Shown here one piece after another: positions 23,785-32,054 of a stretch of 64,000 bases of DNA. The stretch is from Blastocatellia bacterium UBA7656 (GTDB lineage: Bacteria; Acidobacteriota; Blastocatellia; UBA7656). The stretch's first letter is position 1. Every line of letters begins with the position of its first letter. The stretch lies in NCBI GenBank assembly GCA_002483445.1, contig DLHY01000141.1, forward strand, positions 86,316-150,315, given 5' to 3'. The notes under the pieces were generated by a model that ran no database searches, was not told the origin of the DNA, and saw only the letters and a program-made list of their open reading frames with translations. The translations under genes and the position numbers were made by a program.

Positions 23785-24963
23785 ATGGCTCGAAATAAAA
23801 GTCATCAGGAAGGCTCTGTCCGGCTTCGCGGTAATGTTTGGACTCTCCGCTACCGAGAGTTCGATCACGACCGGCGCAAGTGGATTTCAAAGCGCGAGAA
23901 GCTGGGCAGGTTCAAAAATCGTAAAGATGCGCTTCGTGCAGCCCAGCCAATTATGGCACAGGTCAACGAACGCAACAACAGCCCCGCGCCGCGCAAGCGA
24001 CAGGCGGACATCCGATTCAGGGAGTTCATCGACGGGCGATGGAAGAGCTACACCGAAACGGCCAAGCATCAGCCCTCGACGAAGGATTCTCACAACAGCC
24101 TGATCAAAAATCACCTTCTACCAGCGTTCAGCGAGAAGATGATGAGGGAAATTTCGCCAGGAGACATCAGCGAGTTCTTTGACAAAAAACGCAGCAAGGT
24201 ATCAGCCCATACCATGCATCGCTTCTACGGACTGCTTCACCTGATGTTCGACATCGCTCTTCAGTACGATCTTGTAGAGCAAAGCCCCGTCAGGTCGAAG
24301 CTGCACAAGCCGCAGATGAAGCAGGTTGAAAAGCCAACGCTTTCGGCGTTGGAGATTCGCAATGTGCTTGCCTCTCTTCCCGATGAACAGGAGCGGTTGT
24401 TTGCCCTCTTTCTTGCCGTCACAGGTTTGAGGATGGGCGAAGTTCTGGCGCTGTGCTGGCAGGACTTCAACGCTTCCGCAAGCGAAGTCGTGATCGCTCA
24501 CACGCTTTATCGCGGGCGGCTCAAGCAGCCAAAAACGGAAGGCAGCCAAAGACCGTTGAGGCTCGCTCCCTCCATCGCCGAGTTGATAGTCTCGCATCGC
24601 GAGCAGTCGAAGTTTCAGGCTGAGACGGATTTCCTATTCTGCCGTCCTGATGGAAAGCCGCTCAATCCTACGGCTCTTCGCACACACCTTTACAAAGCGA
24701 TGGACGCGGCAAAGATCGAGCGCGCGAAAGGGCAGTATGGCTTTCACATCTTTCGACATTCGGCGGGCAGTCTGCTCTATGCCCGCTCGCGCGATTTGAA
24801 GCTCGTTCAAAGCACGCTCGGACACGCGAACATCTCAACGACTTCAGACATCTATGTGCATCTCGCCGATAAGGTTATCAGTGAGGGAACAGAGATTCTG
24901 ACCGAGGAGATTTTGGGAAACCGTGTCCAAACTGCGCCCAAAAAGAGAAGGAAAGCAGGCTAA
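23785..24963 (+). CDS. int: Tyrosine site-specific integrase
   Basis: A protein of 392 residues from ATG 23785 (AAAGGA upstream, MARNKSHQEGSVRLRG is a typical integrase start); ATG 23731, overlapping the excisionase stop, is the alternative. Domains: N-terminal AP2-like arm-binding part (about 5-60), SAM-like core-binding domain (about 75-170), catalytic domain with Arg216 (GLRMGE), His321 and Arg324 (HIFRHS), a conserved His in LGHANISTTSDIY and the nucleophile Tyr357. The full catalytic set is intact. The gene ends 30 bases before the right att copy, the usual arrangement, and its 3' end contains the 18-bp repeat also found near attL. Confidence 0.93.
   Translation: MARNKSHQEGSVRLRGNVWTLRYREFDHDRRKWISKREKLGRFKNRKDALRAAQPIMAQVNERNNSPAPRKRQADIRFREFIDGRWKSYTETAKHQPSTKDSHNSLIKNHLLPAFSEKMMREISPGDISEFFDKKRSKVSAHTMHRFYGLLHLMFDIALQYDLVEQSPVRSKLHKPQMKQVEKPTLSALEIRNVLASLPDEQERLFALFLAVTGLRMGEVLALCWQDFNASASEVVIAHTLYRGRLKQPKTEGSQRPLRLAPSIAELIVSHREQSKFQAETDFLFCRPDGKPLNPTALRTHLYKAMDAAKIERAKGQYGFHIFRHSAGSLLYARSRDLKLVQSTLGHANISTTSDIYVHLADKVISEGTEILTEEILGNRVQTAPKKRRKAG
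24917..24934 (+). repeat. 18-bp repeat, candidate arm-binding site (right)
   Basis: Same 18 bases as 9649-9666, here inside the integrase coding sequence near its end, 59 bases before attR. Confidence 0.4.
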
Positions 24964-24993
24964 GTTCTTTGAAGACAACAGACGGACAAACTG

Positions 24994-25017
24994 AGAGTTT
25001 GTTAAGAATGTAAAAAG
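24994..25017 (+). repeat. attR: right copy of 24-bp direct repeat
   Basis: Perfect match to 9554-9577. The host sequence resumes immediately after it with the promoter of the histidine kinase. Confidence 0.85.
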
Positions 25018-25052
25018 TGATGCGCAGTGATTCCGCCGCGAAACCGAGGTGT

Positions 25053-25058
25053 TATAAT
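25053..25058 (+). promoter_or_regulatory. -10 box of the kinase operon
   Basis: TATAAT at 25053-25058, 29-34 bases before the kinase start, with no good -35 at the right distance. Repeated GTTAAGA motifs lie upstream; in the reconstructed uninterrupted sequence two copies (9539-9545 and 9561-9567) stand 22 bases, about two helix turns, apart, as expected for an OmpR-type activator site. The downstream copy belongs to the att core. Confidence 0.5.
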
Positions 25059-25086
25059 CGGGCTGATATTTGTCATGAGAGTGAAC

Positions 25087-27060
25087 ATGGGAAAGCGCAG
25101 ATTTTCTTTATCGCTCGTTCTGGTTGCGGCGCTCATCCTAGGACTGCCCGTGCTTGCAGTCGTGCAATATCGACTGCTTGGCCGCGTCAGCGAAAGCGAA
25201 CGCGAGCGAATGCAAAACAATCTCAAGGCGAGCGCAGCGAAATTCAATCAGGATTTCGACCGCGAGATAACGCGCGCTTTCCTCTGCTTTCAACCCGACC
25301 CCACAGAGCCTGCCGAAAAAATGTGGGACAGGTACGCCGAACGCTACGACCAATGGCTCTCCTCCGCGCCTTACCCCGAACTTGTGAGCCGCGTCTACAG
25401 AGTAGAGAGCAAAGCAGACGGCTCTTTCAATCTGCTTGCATTCAATCCCGCCTCGCGCGGGTTCGAGCCGTGCGAGTGGCCTGCTGACTTCAATCAACTG
25501 CTTCAGAGCATGGAAGAAACCCATGAGCGCATCCGCGATATAAGCGCGCGAGGAGCCAATGCGTTTCGCGCGCTCAATATTCAGACTCCTCCCGGCTCGA
25601 AGAATCGAACCACGTATTTGGGAGCGAGCCTGATGTTCAAGGCCATATCGGGGCCGGTCGAAGAAAGCATTCCCGCGCTCATCATTCCGGCTGTCTCAGT
25701 AAGCTCTCCGAAAGACAGCCCCCCATTCGACGCTGAACTGAAAAATATAATCGTTCGCCTCGACCTCGATTACATACGCGATCATCTGGTGCCTGCGCTC
25801 TCACAACGTTATTTCGTCACAGGCGATCAACTCGACTACAAACTCGCTGTTGTCAGCCTCAACGATCCGAAACGAATCATCTATCAATCCGATGACCTGT
25901 CGAATGATGATCTTTCTTCGAGCGAGCCAGCAGGCAATCTGCTCACACTCAAGCTCGATGAAATAGAGTCGCTCGCGCAGGAAGGCTTCGTTCATAAACT
26001 TCAAACGAAAGAAGCAGGGCCAACCCGCATATTCGCAGATCGTCTTGCGGTTCAGGTCATCAACCCCGGCTCAACGAACCGCTCTGTCAGATTGCTCGGT
26101 GGGAACGAGGGTCATTGGCGATTGATGGTCAAGCATCGCTCAGGTTCGCTCGAATCTATAGTCGCAAGCGCGCGTCGAAGAAATATAGCGATCAGCTTAG
26201 GCATCCTGCTGCTGCTGGGCATAAGCATAGCGATGATCATCATCTCCACGCGGCGGGCCGAGCGACTCGCGCATCAACAGATGGAATTCGTGGCAGGCGT
26301 TTCGCACGAACTGCGGACTCCGCTCGCAGTGATTCGCTCTGCGGGCGAGAACCTCGCCGACGGGGTGATCGAAGGGCGCGAGCAGGTTCGACGCTACGGC
26401 GCGCTGATCGCAGCCGAGGGTCGTCGTCTCACTGAAATGGTCGAGCAGGTACTCGAATTTTCAGGCATTCAATCTGGCAGAAAAACTTATCAGCTTCATC
26501 CCGCGCAAGTCGCTGAAGTCATCGAGGAAGCTTTGGCGGCGTGCCGTCCTGTAATCGAAGAAGGCAGCTTCGAGATAGAAAAAGAGATTGAAGAAAATCT
26601 GCCGCTCGTCGCCGCTGATCGCGCCGCGCTCAGTCGCGCGATTCAAAATCTTTTATCCAACGCCGTCAAATACAGCGGCGAGAATCGCTGGATAAAAATC
26701 CGGGCGGCAAGCCTGAGAGGCGAAGAAGTGACGATCACCATCGAGGATCGCGGCATAGGCATAGACCCGGCGGATTTACCGCATATATTCGAGCCGTTCC
26801 ATCGCGGGCGCGCCCCTCTCGCGGCGCAGATTCACGGAAACGGTCTGGGATTGAGCCTCGTCCGCCATATCGTCGCCGCGCACGGCGGAGATGTCAGCGT
26901 CGAAAGCGCGGCAGAGCGCGGAAGCTCTTTCACAGTGAGATTGCCTGCGAAGAGTCTATCGGGTCCAGAGAGTCCAGAGAGTCTTGAGAGTCTTGAGAGT
27001 CTATCGAGTCCAGAGAGTCTTGAAAGTCGGGAGGAAAGCGGTAGCCTTCAAAAAATCTGA
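25087..27060 (+). CDS. Membrane sensor histidine kinase
   Basis: A protein of 657 residues. TM helix (SLSLVLVAALILGLPVLAVV), a large extracytoplasmic sensor part of about 340 residues, second TM (AISLGILLLLGISIAMIIIS), HisKA with phospho-acceptor His407 (FVAGVSHELRTPLAVI), and HATPase with IQNLLSNAVKY, EDRGIGIDP and GNGLGLSLVRHIVAAHGG. The last 35 or so residues are a Ser-Leu-Glu-Pro repeat made by a 9-base tandem repeat. ATG 25087 is chosen because the frame further upstream runs through the -10 box; ATG 25075 is possible. It pairs with the response regulator at 27157. Confidence 0.88.
   Translation: MGKRRFSLSLVLVAALILGLPVLAVVQYRLLGRVSESERERMQNNLKASAAKFNQDFDREITRAFLCFQPDPTEPAEKMWDRYAERYDQWLSSAPYPELVSRVYRVESKADGSFNLLAFNPASRGFEPCEWPADFNQLLQSMEETHERIRDISARGANAFRALNIQTPPGSKNRTTYLGASLMFKAISGPVEESIPALIIPAVSVSSPKDSPPFDAELKNIIVRLDLDYIRDHLVPALSQRYFVTGDQLDYKLAVVSLNDPKRIIYQSDDLSNDDLSSSEPAGNLLTLKLDEIESLAQEGFVHKLQTKEAGPTRIFADRLAVQVINPGSTNRSVRLLGGNEGHWRLMVKHRSGSLESIVASARRRNIAISLGILLLLGISIAMIIISTRRAERLAHQQMEFVAGVSHELRTPLAVIRSAGENLADGVIEGREQVRRYGALIAAEGRRLTEMVEQVLEFSGIQSGRKTYQLHPAQVAEVIEEALAACRPVIEEGSFEIEKEIEENLPLVAADRAALSRAIQNLLSNAVKYSGENRWIKIRAASLRGEEVTITIEDRGIGIDPADLPHIFEPFHRGRAPLAAQIHGNGLGLSLVRHIVAAHGGDVSVESAAERGSSFTVRLPAKSLSGPESPESLESLESLSSPESLESREESGSLQKI
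26952..27030 (+). repeat. 9-mer tandem repeat in the kinase 3' end
   Basis: Units of GAGAGTCTT or GAGAGTCCA type; nine-base units keep the reading frame and encode Glu-Ser-Leu or Glu-Ser-Pro repeats. 26979-27000 is exactly complementary to 27133-27154. Confidence 0.8.
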
Positions 27061-27130
27061 AGACCTCAACACAAGACATGATGCGCGTGAGGAGGCGAGG
27101 TATCTCTTCGAAGAAACAAACGATGAATTC

Positions 27131-27156
27131 GTACTCTCAAGACTCTCAAGACTCTT
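27131..27156 (+). repeat. Inverted copy of the 9-mer repeat before the response regulator
   Basis: CTCTCAAGA units; 22 bases (27133-27154) pair perfectly with 26979-27000, and the stem ends two bases before the response-regulator ATG. No separate ribosome-binding site is seen there. Confidence 0.75.
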
Positions 27157-27843
27157 ATGAGTAAACGGATTCTGCTCATCGAAGACGAACCGGGACTGGT
27201 GCTTACACTGAGCGACCGGCTCAGGAGCGAGGGTTACACGGTCGAAACCGTTTCGGATGGAGAAGCGGGATTGGAGCGCGCGTCAGCCGAGCCTTTCGAT
27301 CTGATCGTGCTGGATGTGATGCTGCCGCGAAAAAACGGCTTCGATGTCTGCCGCGACCTGCGCCAGCGCAAAGTCCCGACCCCTATCATCATGCTTACGG
27401 CCCGCGGTCAGGTCGTGGATAAAGTCGTCGGCCTCAAACTCGGAGCCGATGATTATCTGACGAAGCCTTTCGAGATGATCGAGCTTCTCGCCCGCCTTGA
27501 ATCGCTGCTGCGTCGCGCGCCCGCTCGCGCCGTCGCTTCGGTCGAGAGCTACAGATTCGGAAACATAAGCGTCGATTTTCGCCGCGCTGAAGTTTATCGC
27601 GATGACAGAATGATTGAGCTTTCGGCCCGCGAGTTCCAGTTGCTTCGCTATTTCATCGAGCATCGCGGAAGCACTCTGTCGCGCGATGAACTGCTCAACG
27701 AAGTGTGGGGCTACAACGCCATGCCATCGACTCGCACAGTCGACGTTCACATCGCCTGGCTCAGGCAGAAGATCGAATCCAATCCCCGGCACCCTCAATT
27801 CATCCTCACCGTTCACGGCCTCGGCTACAAATTCGTCGGCTGA
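27157..27843 (+). CDS. OmpR-family response regulator
   Basis: A protein of 228 residues. Receiver domain with acidic pocket (LLIEDEPGL), phospho-acceptor Asp in DLIVLDVMLPRKNG, MLTARGQ and Lys in DDYLTKPFE; then a Trans_reg_C winged helix (RRAEVYRDDRMIELSAREFQ…LLNEVWGYNAMPSTRTVDVHI…ILTVHGLGYKF). It is the partner of the kinase just upstream. Its start codon is at the foot of a potential long-range RNA stem formed by the 9-mer repeats. Confidence 0.92.
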   Translation: MSKRILLIEDEPGLVLTLSDRLRSEGYTVETVSDGEAGLERASAEPFDLIVLDVMLPRKNGFDVCRDLRQRKVPTPIIMLTARGQVVDKVVGLKLGADDYLTKPFEMIELLARLESLLRRAPARAVASVESYRFGNISVDFRRAEVYRDDRMIELSAREFQLLRYFIEHRGSTLSRDELLNEVWGYNAMPSTRTVDVHIAWLRQKIESNPRHPQFILTVHGLGYKFVG

Positions 27844-27849
27844 GCAGGT

Positions 27850-27879
27850 TTGACATCTTCCGATTCGGGCGCGTATCGT
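27850..27879 (+). promoter_or_regulatory. Promoter before ATP sulfurylase
   Basis: Perfect -35 TTGACA (27850-27855), 18-base spacer, weaker -10 TATCGT (27874-27879). Confidence 0.4.
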
Positions 27880-27925
27880 TGGAGTTTTACAGCGGCGGCT
27901 GATTTCTCTTCATGGTGAACTGATA

Positions 27926-29095
27926 ATGATTGAAACGATACCTGCGCACGGAGGACGACTCATCGACCGCGAGATTGCCGGCGTCGAGAGGGAAACTCTT
28001 CTTGAGCGCGTACATGCTATGCCTCGACTCCTGCTTCGCCCGCGCGAAGTTTCAGACCTTGAAATGATCGCCAACGGCGCGTTCAGCCCGATGGAAGGCT
28101 TCATGTGCGAAGACGACTACATCTCGGTTCGCGGCAACATGCATCTTGCATCGGGGCTGCCGTGGACTATTCCGGTCACTCTCTCGGCTGCGGATGAAGT
28201 GACCGAACAATTCAAAGAGGGTGATGACATCGCGCTTTTTGAAAGCGAAGACCACCTGCTCGGCGTGCTGCACCTCAAACAGAAATTCCGCTACGACAAA
28301 CAGCGCGAAGCCGAGAGGGTTTATCTCACGACCGACACGGCGCATCCCGGCGTGTCGGCGCTCTACAGTCAGGGCGACTGGCTGCTGGGCGGCCCGATTA
28401 GTCTGCTCAATCGCCCGCGCAATCCTGAATTTCCTTCTTTTCGATTGGATCCGCGACAGACGCGCGAGGCGTTCAGAAAAAAAGGCTGGCACAAAGTGGT
28501 GGCCTTTCAGACGCGCAATCCCATTCATCGCGCTCACGAATACATCATCAAGTGCGCGCTCGAAACAGTAGACGGTCTTCTGCTTCATCCTCTGGTGGGC
28601 GAGACGAAATCAGATGACATTCCGGCAGGTGTGCGAATGCGATGCTACGAGGCGATGCTTGAGTATTATTTCCCTCGCACGCGCACACTTCTCGCGGTCA
28701 ACCCGGCGAGTATGCGATACGCGGGGCCGAGAGAAGCTGTCTTTCACGCGCTCATACGCAAGAACTATGGCTGCACTCATTTCATAGTCGGGCGCGATCA
28801 TGCCGGGGTGGGCAGCTACTACGGGACTTATGACGCGCATTATATTTTCAACGAATTCGACGCGGAGGCTCTGGCCATCACGCCCATGTTTTTCGATCAT
28901 TCTTTTTACTGCCGACACTGCGGCGCGATGGCATCCAACAAGACGTGTCCGCATGACTCGGCGGAGCATGTGACGCTTTCAGGAACGAAGGTGCGCGAGC
29001 TACTGGCTCGCGGCGAGATGCCGCCCGCGGAGTTTTCGCGGCCCGAAGTCGCGGCCATTTTGATCGAAAGCATGAAGGCAGGGAAAAGCGCATAG
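27926..29095 (+). CDS. sat: Sulfate adenylyltransferase (ATP sulfurylase)
   Basis: A protein of 389 residues, the length of the single-chain Sat/MET3-type enzyme that makes adenosine 5'-phosphosulfate from sulfate and ATP. PUA-like N-terminal domain, then the catalytic domain with QTRNPIHRAHE and GRDHAGVG. A cysteine/histidine site typical of bacterial Sat is seen near the end (FYCRHCGAMASNKTCPH), likely zinc. No APS kinase or APS reductase is adjacent. The gene ends before a strong hairpin at 29235-29268. Confidence 0.94.
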   Translation: MIETIPAHGGRLIDREIAGVERETLLERVHAMPRLLLRPREVSDLEMIANGAFSPMEGFMCEDDYISVRGNMHLASGLPWTIPVTLSAADEVTEQFKEGDDIALFESEDHLLGVLHLKQKFRYDKQREAERVYLTTDTAHPGVSALYSQGDWLLGGPISLLNRPRNPEFPSFRLDPRQTREAFRKKGWHKVVAFQTRNPIHRAHEYIIKCALETVDGLLLHPLVGETKSDDIPAGVRMRCYEAMLEYYFPRTRTLLAVNPASMRYAGPREAVFHALIRKNYGCTHFIVGRDHAGVGSYYGTYDAHYIFNEFDAEALAITPMFFDHSFYCRHCGAMASNKTCPHDSAEHVTLSGTKVRELLARGEMPPAEFSRPEVAAILIESMKAGKSA

Positions 29096-29234
29096 TTGAA
29101 GATGCTTGAAAATTGAGGGTAGTGACTTTATCATCCAAACGATGGGGCCGAGGCGAATCCTTCAGGTTGAAGATCGCATCAGGCTGAAATTCGTTCGATC
29201 CGGGATAAGGCGCAAAGGCGATTATCAAGTTCCC

Positions 29235-29272
29235 ATCAGTCCTGCCGGTTTGGATCGGCGGGACTGATTTCT
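29235..29272 (+). terminator. Hairpin after sat
   Basis: ATCAGTCCTGCCG (29236-29248) pairs with CGGCGGGACTGAT (29257-29269), mostly Watson-Crick, then TTCTCC. Probable terminator of the sat transcript. Confidence 0.5.
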
Positions 29273-29289
29273 CCCGGCTGACGAAAGAA

Positions 29290-29319
29290 TTGCGACTGTC
29301 AGTAGGCGTGGAGTATAAT
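29290..29319 (+). promoter_or_regulatory. Promoter of the FHA/kinase cluster
   Basis: -35 TTGCGA (29290-29295), 18-base spacer, perfect -10 TATAAT (29314-29319), 60 bases before the FHA gene start. Confidence 0.5.
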
Positions 29320-29378
29320 CCGGTTGCCGCTGGACTTATGCCCCTGGAAACGCGATGGCTGTTCGGAGGCCCTGCCCT

Positions 29379-30113
29379 ATGATCAGGTGTAATAGCTGTG
29401 GCACAAACAATCTGGACGGGAGCGAGTATTGCGACGAATGTGGCATGAAACTAGACCTCAGCGCGCAGCCTTTTTCACCCAGGAGAGATGCTGCGCCCGT
29501 CTATCAGCCGCCGAGCGCCGTGCCAAGCGAACCCGCGCCGCTTGGTCCCGCATCTGATGGGCCGCCTATGCCGCAATTCACAACATCGACGAGCATTCCC
29601 AAGCCCGCTTTGCCCGCGCGTCCGCGCCAGCCTGAACAGAACCCTCAGCCGTGGAACGAAGCGGCTATCTCGCCGCCTCAGCATAATGTTGTCGAGCGCA
29701 GAGCGATTGAATCCGTTCGTCAGGAAGCTCCTCCTCAACGCCCAGTCTCCTCGCCGAATAATGCGTCCAACTCACAGCGAGCAATCGCGAGGCTGGTTAT
29801 AGAGCGAGGAGGGAGAGTCGGGAAAGAGTTCCAGATCACCGGCCTTGAAACCAACATCGGGCGATGGGATGCCGACAGCGGAATCTTTCCTGATATCGAT
29901 CTGGATGAGGATGACCCGGAGGCGAAGATTTCGCGCCGCCACGCAAGGATAGTCAATCACAACGGTCAGTTTTTTATCGAAGACCTCGGATCGACGAACG
30001 GCACTTTCATCAATCGGGGGCGAAGGCTTCTGCCGGGCAAACGCCACGCGCTGCAAAACGGCGATGAGGTCATCGTGGGCAAGACTTTTTTGAAGTTTCA
30101 TATCCTGATTTGA
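29379..30113 (+). CDS. Zinc-ribbon and FHA-domain protein
   Basis: A protein of 244 residues. N-terminal zinc ribbon (CNSCGTNNLDGSEYCDECG), long Pro-rich linker, and C-terminal FHA domain (about 140-240) with the phosphothreonine-binding signature NIGRWDADS, ISRRHARI and EDLGSTNGTFIN. FHA domains read threonine phosphorylation, so it is a likely substrate or adaptor of the Ser/Thr kinase encoded next. ATG 29379 with GGAGG upstream is chosen over an earlier start. Confidence 0.85.
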   Translation: MIRCNSCGTNNLDGSEYCDECGMKLDLSAQPFSPRRDAAPVYQPPSAVPSEPAPLGPASDGPPMPQFTTSTSIPKPALPARPRQPEQNPQPWNEAAISPPQHNVVERRAIESVRQEAPPQRPVSSPNNASNSQRAIARLVIERGGRVGKEFQITGLETNIGRWDADSGIFPDIDLDEDDPEAKISRRHARIVNHNGQFFIEDLGSTNGTFINRGRRLLPGKRHALQNGDEVIVGKTFLKFHILI

Positions 30114-30323
30114 CCGAAAATTCTCGAAAATGATTTTGAGTCACCATGTCCGTTTTTGACGCTTTTTTGCAGAGAGTTGGTTTTCAGTCTCCGAAGCGGA
30201 GACAACGAGCCGGAAACTGACAGTGGGCTGAAGCAATCTACCAGCGGCTATATGCTCTTTTGCATCGCCATGATGTAAAACAGATTTCGAGTTGAGGTCG
30301 GGCAGCCTCAGTTTTCGTACCTT

Positions 30324-31949
30324 ATGTTCTGCCAGATATGCGGCAGCCCGGTGCATCCGGGAGAAGAAGTTTGCGGAGCGTGCGGCGCAGGGCAGGAACC
30401 TGCGGCTGTTCACTCTTCACGTGTCGTTGTAGAATTGCGCACGGGACGCAACGAGGACAAGATGCCTGAGTCGAAGAAGCCACGCAAGGCAGCATCCACC
30501 AATCAGCTTGAGCCTGGCACGCTTCTGCTTGACCGCTACCTGATCGTCAAGCGAGTGGGCGGCGGCGGGATGGGATCGGTCTATCAGGCCCGCGACAAGC
30601 GGCTCGCAGACCGATTGTGCGCCGTCAAGGAAATGATAGAACTGTTCGCCGATCAGAATCAGCGCGCGAAGGCCGTCGAGGATTTCAAGCGCGAAGCCGA
30701 AGTCCTCGCTCAACTCGAACATGCTTCCATCCCGACCGTGTTCGATTACTTCATCGAAGGCGGTCGCTACTATCTGGTGATGCGGTGGATAGGAGGAGGC
30801 GACCTGGCCGAGCAGATGCGCGCCCGCGGCGGCAAGGTCGATGAGATGACCGTCACCCGTTGGTCGATTCAGATTTGCGACGTGTTGCACTTCATACATT
30901 CGCAGACGCCGCCGATAATTTATCGCGATATCAAACCTGCAAACCTCATGCTCGACGACAAGTCGAGCCGCGTGATGCTCGTAGACTTCGGCATAGCTCG
31001 AATAGTGAGACCTACGGAAAAAGGCGTGACCGCCATCGGCACGATGGGATACGCCCCGCCTGAGCTTTTCGGGGGCAAGGTAGAGCCGCGATCCGATATC
31101 TATTCGCTCGGCGCGACGATGTTTCACATGATGACCGGCTCCGATCCGCAGGACAACCCGCTGCTCATATTCGACTTCAGCAAGAACCCGCGCCCGCGCC
31201 AGATCAATCCCGCCATCACGCCTGAGATGGAGCAGATACTCGTGAAGGCCGTCGCGCATAAGCCTGAAGAGCGCCACGCCTCGGCGCTTGAGTTCGGGCG
31301 CACGCTCGAAGATCACGCCGCTCGGCTTGTGGGCCGCAGAGCCAGCAACCCTGCCGCCCGCGCTATCGGCCCTTCGCCTGCCTCGCGCACGGCGGATCGC
31401 AAAGCGGCTGAGGCGAGAAGTCCTTCGGCAAATCACGCGGCAGTTCCTCCCGCGCCGAATGTCGCGCCGCCGCCTGCGCCTGTCACGGTTTTTTGCGGCC
31501 ACTGCGGCGAAAAGATCGGCACGGATGATCAGTTCTGCGCTCACTGCGGCTCGAAGCAGTTAGCAGCGGAAGGAGGCGCTCTTGCCGCTCCCCTCACGTC
31601 AGGGCGCATAACGGCGCAACTCATCGTGCTGGGCACTTCGGATATGGTCAAGCCTTTCACCATAGACAAAGAGAGCGTGCTGATAGGACGCACCGATCCT
31701 CACACCCAAATATTCCCGGATATCGATCTGACGAATCACGACCCGGAGACGAAAGTCTCTCGTCGCCACGCTATGATTTATCGCCAGGGCGAGCAGTTCG
31801 TCATAGAAGACCTCGGCTCCGTAAACGGCACCATCATCAATTCTCCGCACGGCGGATCGGTTCGTCTCAACGCCAGAACGCCGCGGGCGCTGGCCGGAGG
31901 CGATGAGGTGAAAGTCGGAAGCACGGTTTTGAAATTCATGGTCGTATGA
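30324..31949 (+). CDS. Ser/Thr protein kinase with FHA domain and zinc ribbons
   Basis: A protein of 541 residues. N-terminal zinc ribbon (CQICGSPVHPGEEVCGACG), PknB-type kinase (about 68-335) with GGGGMGSVY loop, Lys in CAVKEM, catalytic YRDIKPANLM, metal-binding VDFGIA and GTMGYAPPE, a Pro/Ala-rich linker, a second zinc ribbon (CGHCGEKIGTDDQFCAHCG), then an FHA domain (LIGRTDPHT, VSRRHAMI, EDLGSVNGTIIN). There is no transmembrane helix, so it is cytoplasmic. Kinase fused to FHA suggests self-recruitment of phosphorylated partners. Confidence 0.92.
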   Translation: MFCQICGSPVHPGEEVCGACGAGQEPAAVHSSRVVVELRTGRNEDKMPESKKPRKAASTNQLEPGTLLLDRYLIVKRVGGGGMGSVYQARDKRLADRLCAVKEMIELFADQNQRAKAVEDFKREAEVLAQLEHASIPTVFDYFIEGGRYYLVMRWIGGGDLAEQMRARGGKVDEMTVTRWSIQICDVLHFIHSQTPPIIYRDIKPANLMLDDKSSRVMLVDFGIARIVRPTEKGVTAIGTMGYAPPELFGGKVEPRSDIYSLGATMFHMMTGSDPQDNPLLIFDFSKNPRPRQINPAITPEMEQILVKAVAHKPEERHASALEFGRTLEDHAARLVGRRASNPAARAIGPSPASRTADRKAAEARSPSANHAAVPPAPNVAPPPAPVTVFCGHCGEKIGTDDQFCAHCGSKQLAAEGGALAAPLTSGRITAQLIVLGTSDMVKPFTIDKESVLIGRTDPHTQIFPDIDLTNHDPETKVSRRHAMIYRQGEQFVIEDLGSVNGTIINSPHGGSVRLNARTPRALAGGDEVKVGSTVLKFMVV

Positions 31950-32054
31950 GGTAATCTATTCGGGCGTTGGTGGGCAGCTCTTCTTTGACGCGAGTATTAA
32001 ACCCACTCAAACAGGGACGCGCTTCAGCCGACTGTAACCGGTCGGCCAGTTTTT

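Larger units (their letters stand above)
9554..25017. mobile_element. 15.4 kb integrated element, phage-satellite-like
   Basis: The region is bounded by a perfect 24-bp direct repeat (9554-9577 and 24994-25017). The tyrosine integrase gene ends 31 bases from the right repeat, and a small excisionase-like gene overlaps or directly precedes it. Contents: integrase, two related Xis/AlpA-like proteins plus a third MerR-like one, primase-polymerase with no helicase, HNH protein, ribbon-helix-helix protein, a possible terminase-small-subunit-like protein, coiled-coil and zinc-ribbon proteins, a divergent promoter region and a repeat-rich non-coding block. No relaxase, type IV secretion, portal, capsid or tail module is seen. 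This matches the logic of phage satellites or replicative islands (integrase, alpA, primase, origin), though I do not recognise it as a named family. Confidence 0.82.

Noticed and set aside
9649..24934. The 18-bp repeat as the true attachment core
   Set aside because: It would place the integrase 3' end outside the element and leave the outer 24-bp repeat unexplained.
30417..31544. 375-codon minus-strand frame opposite the kinase gene
   Set aside because: Arg/His-rich shadow of a clear Ser/Thr kinase.
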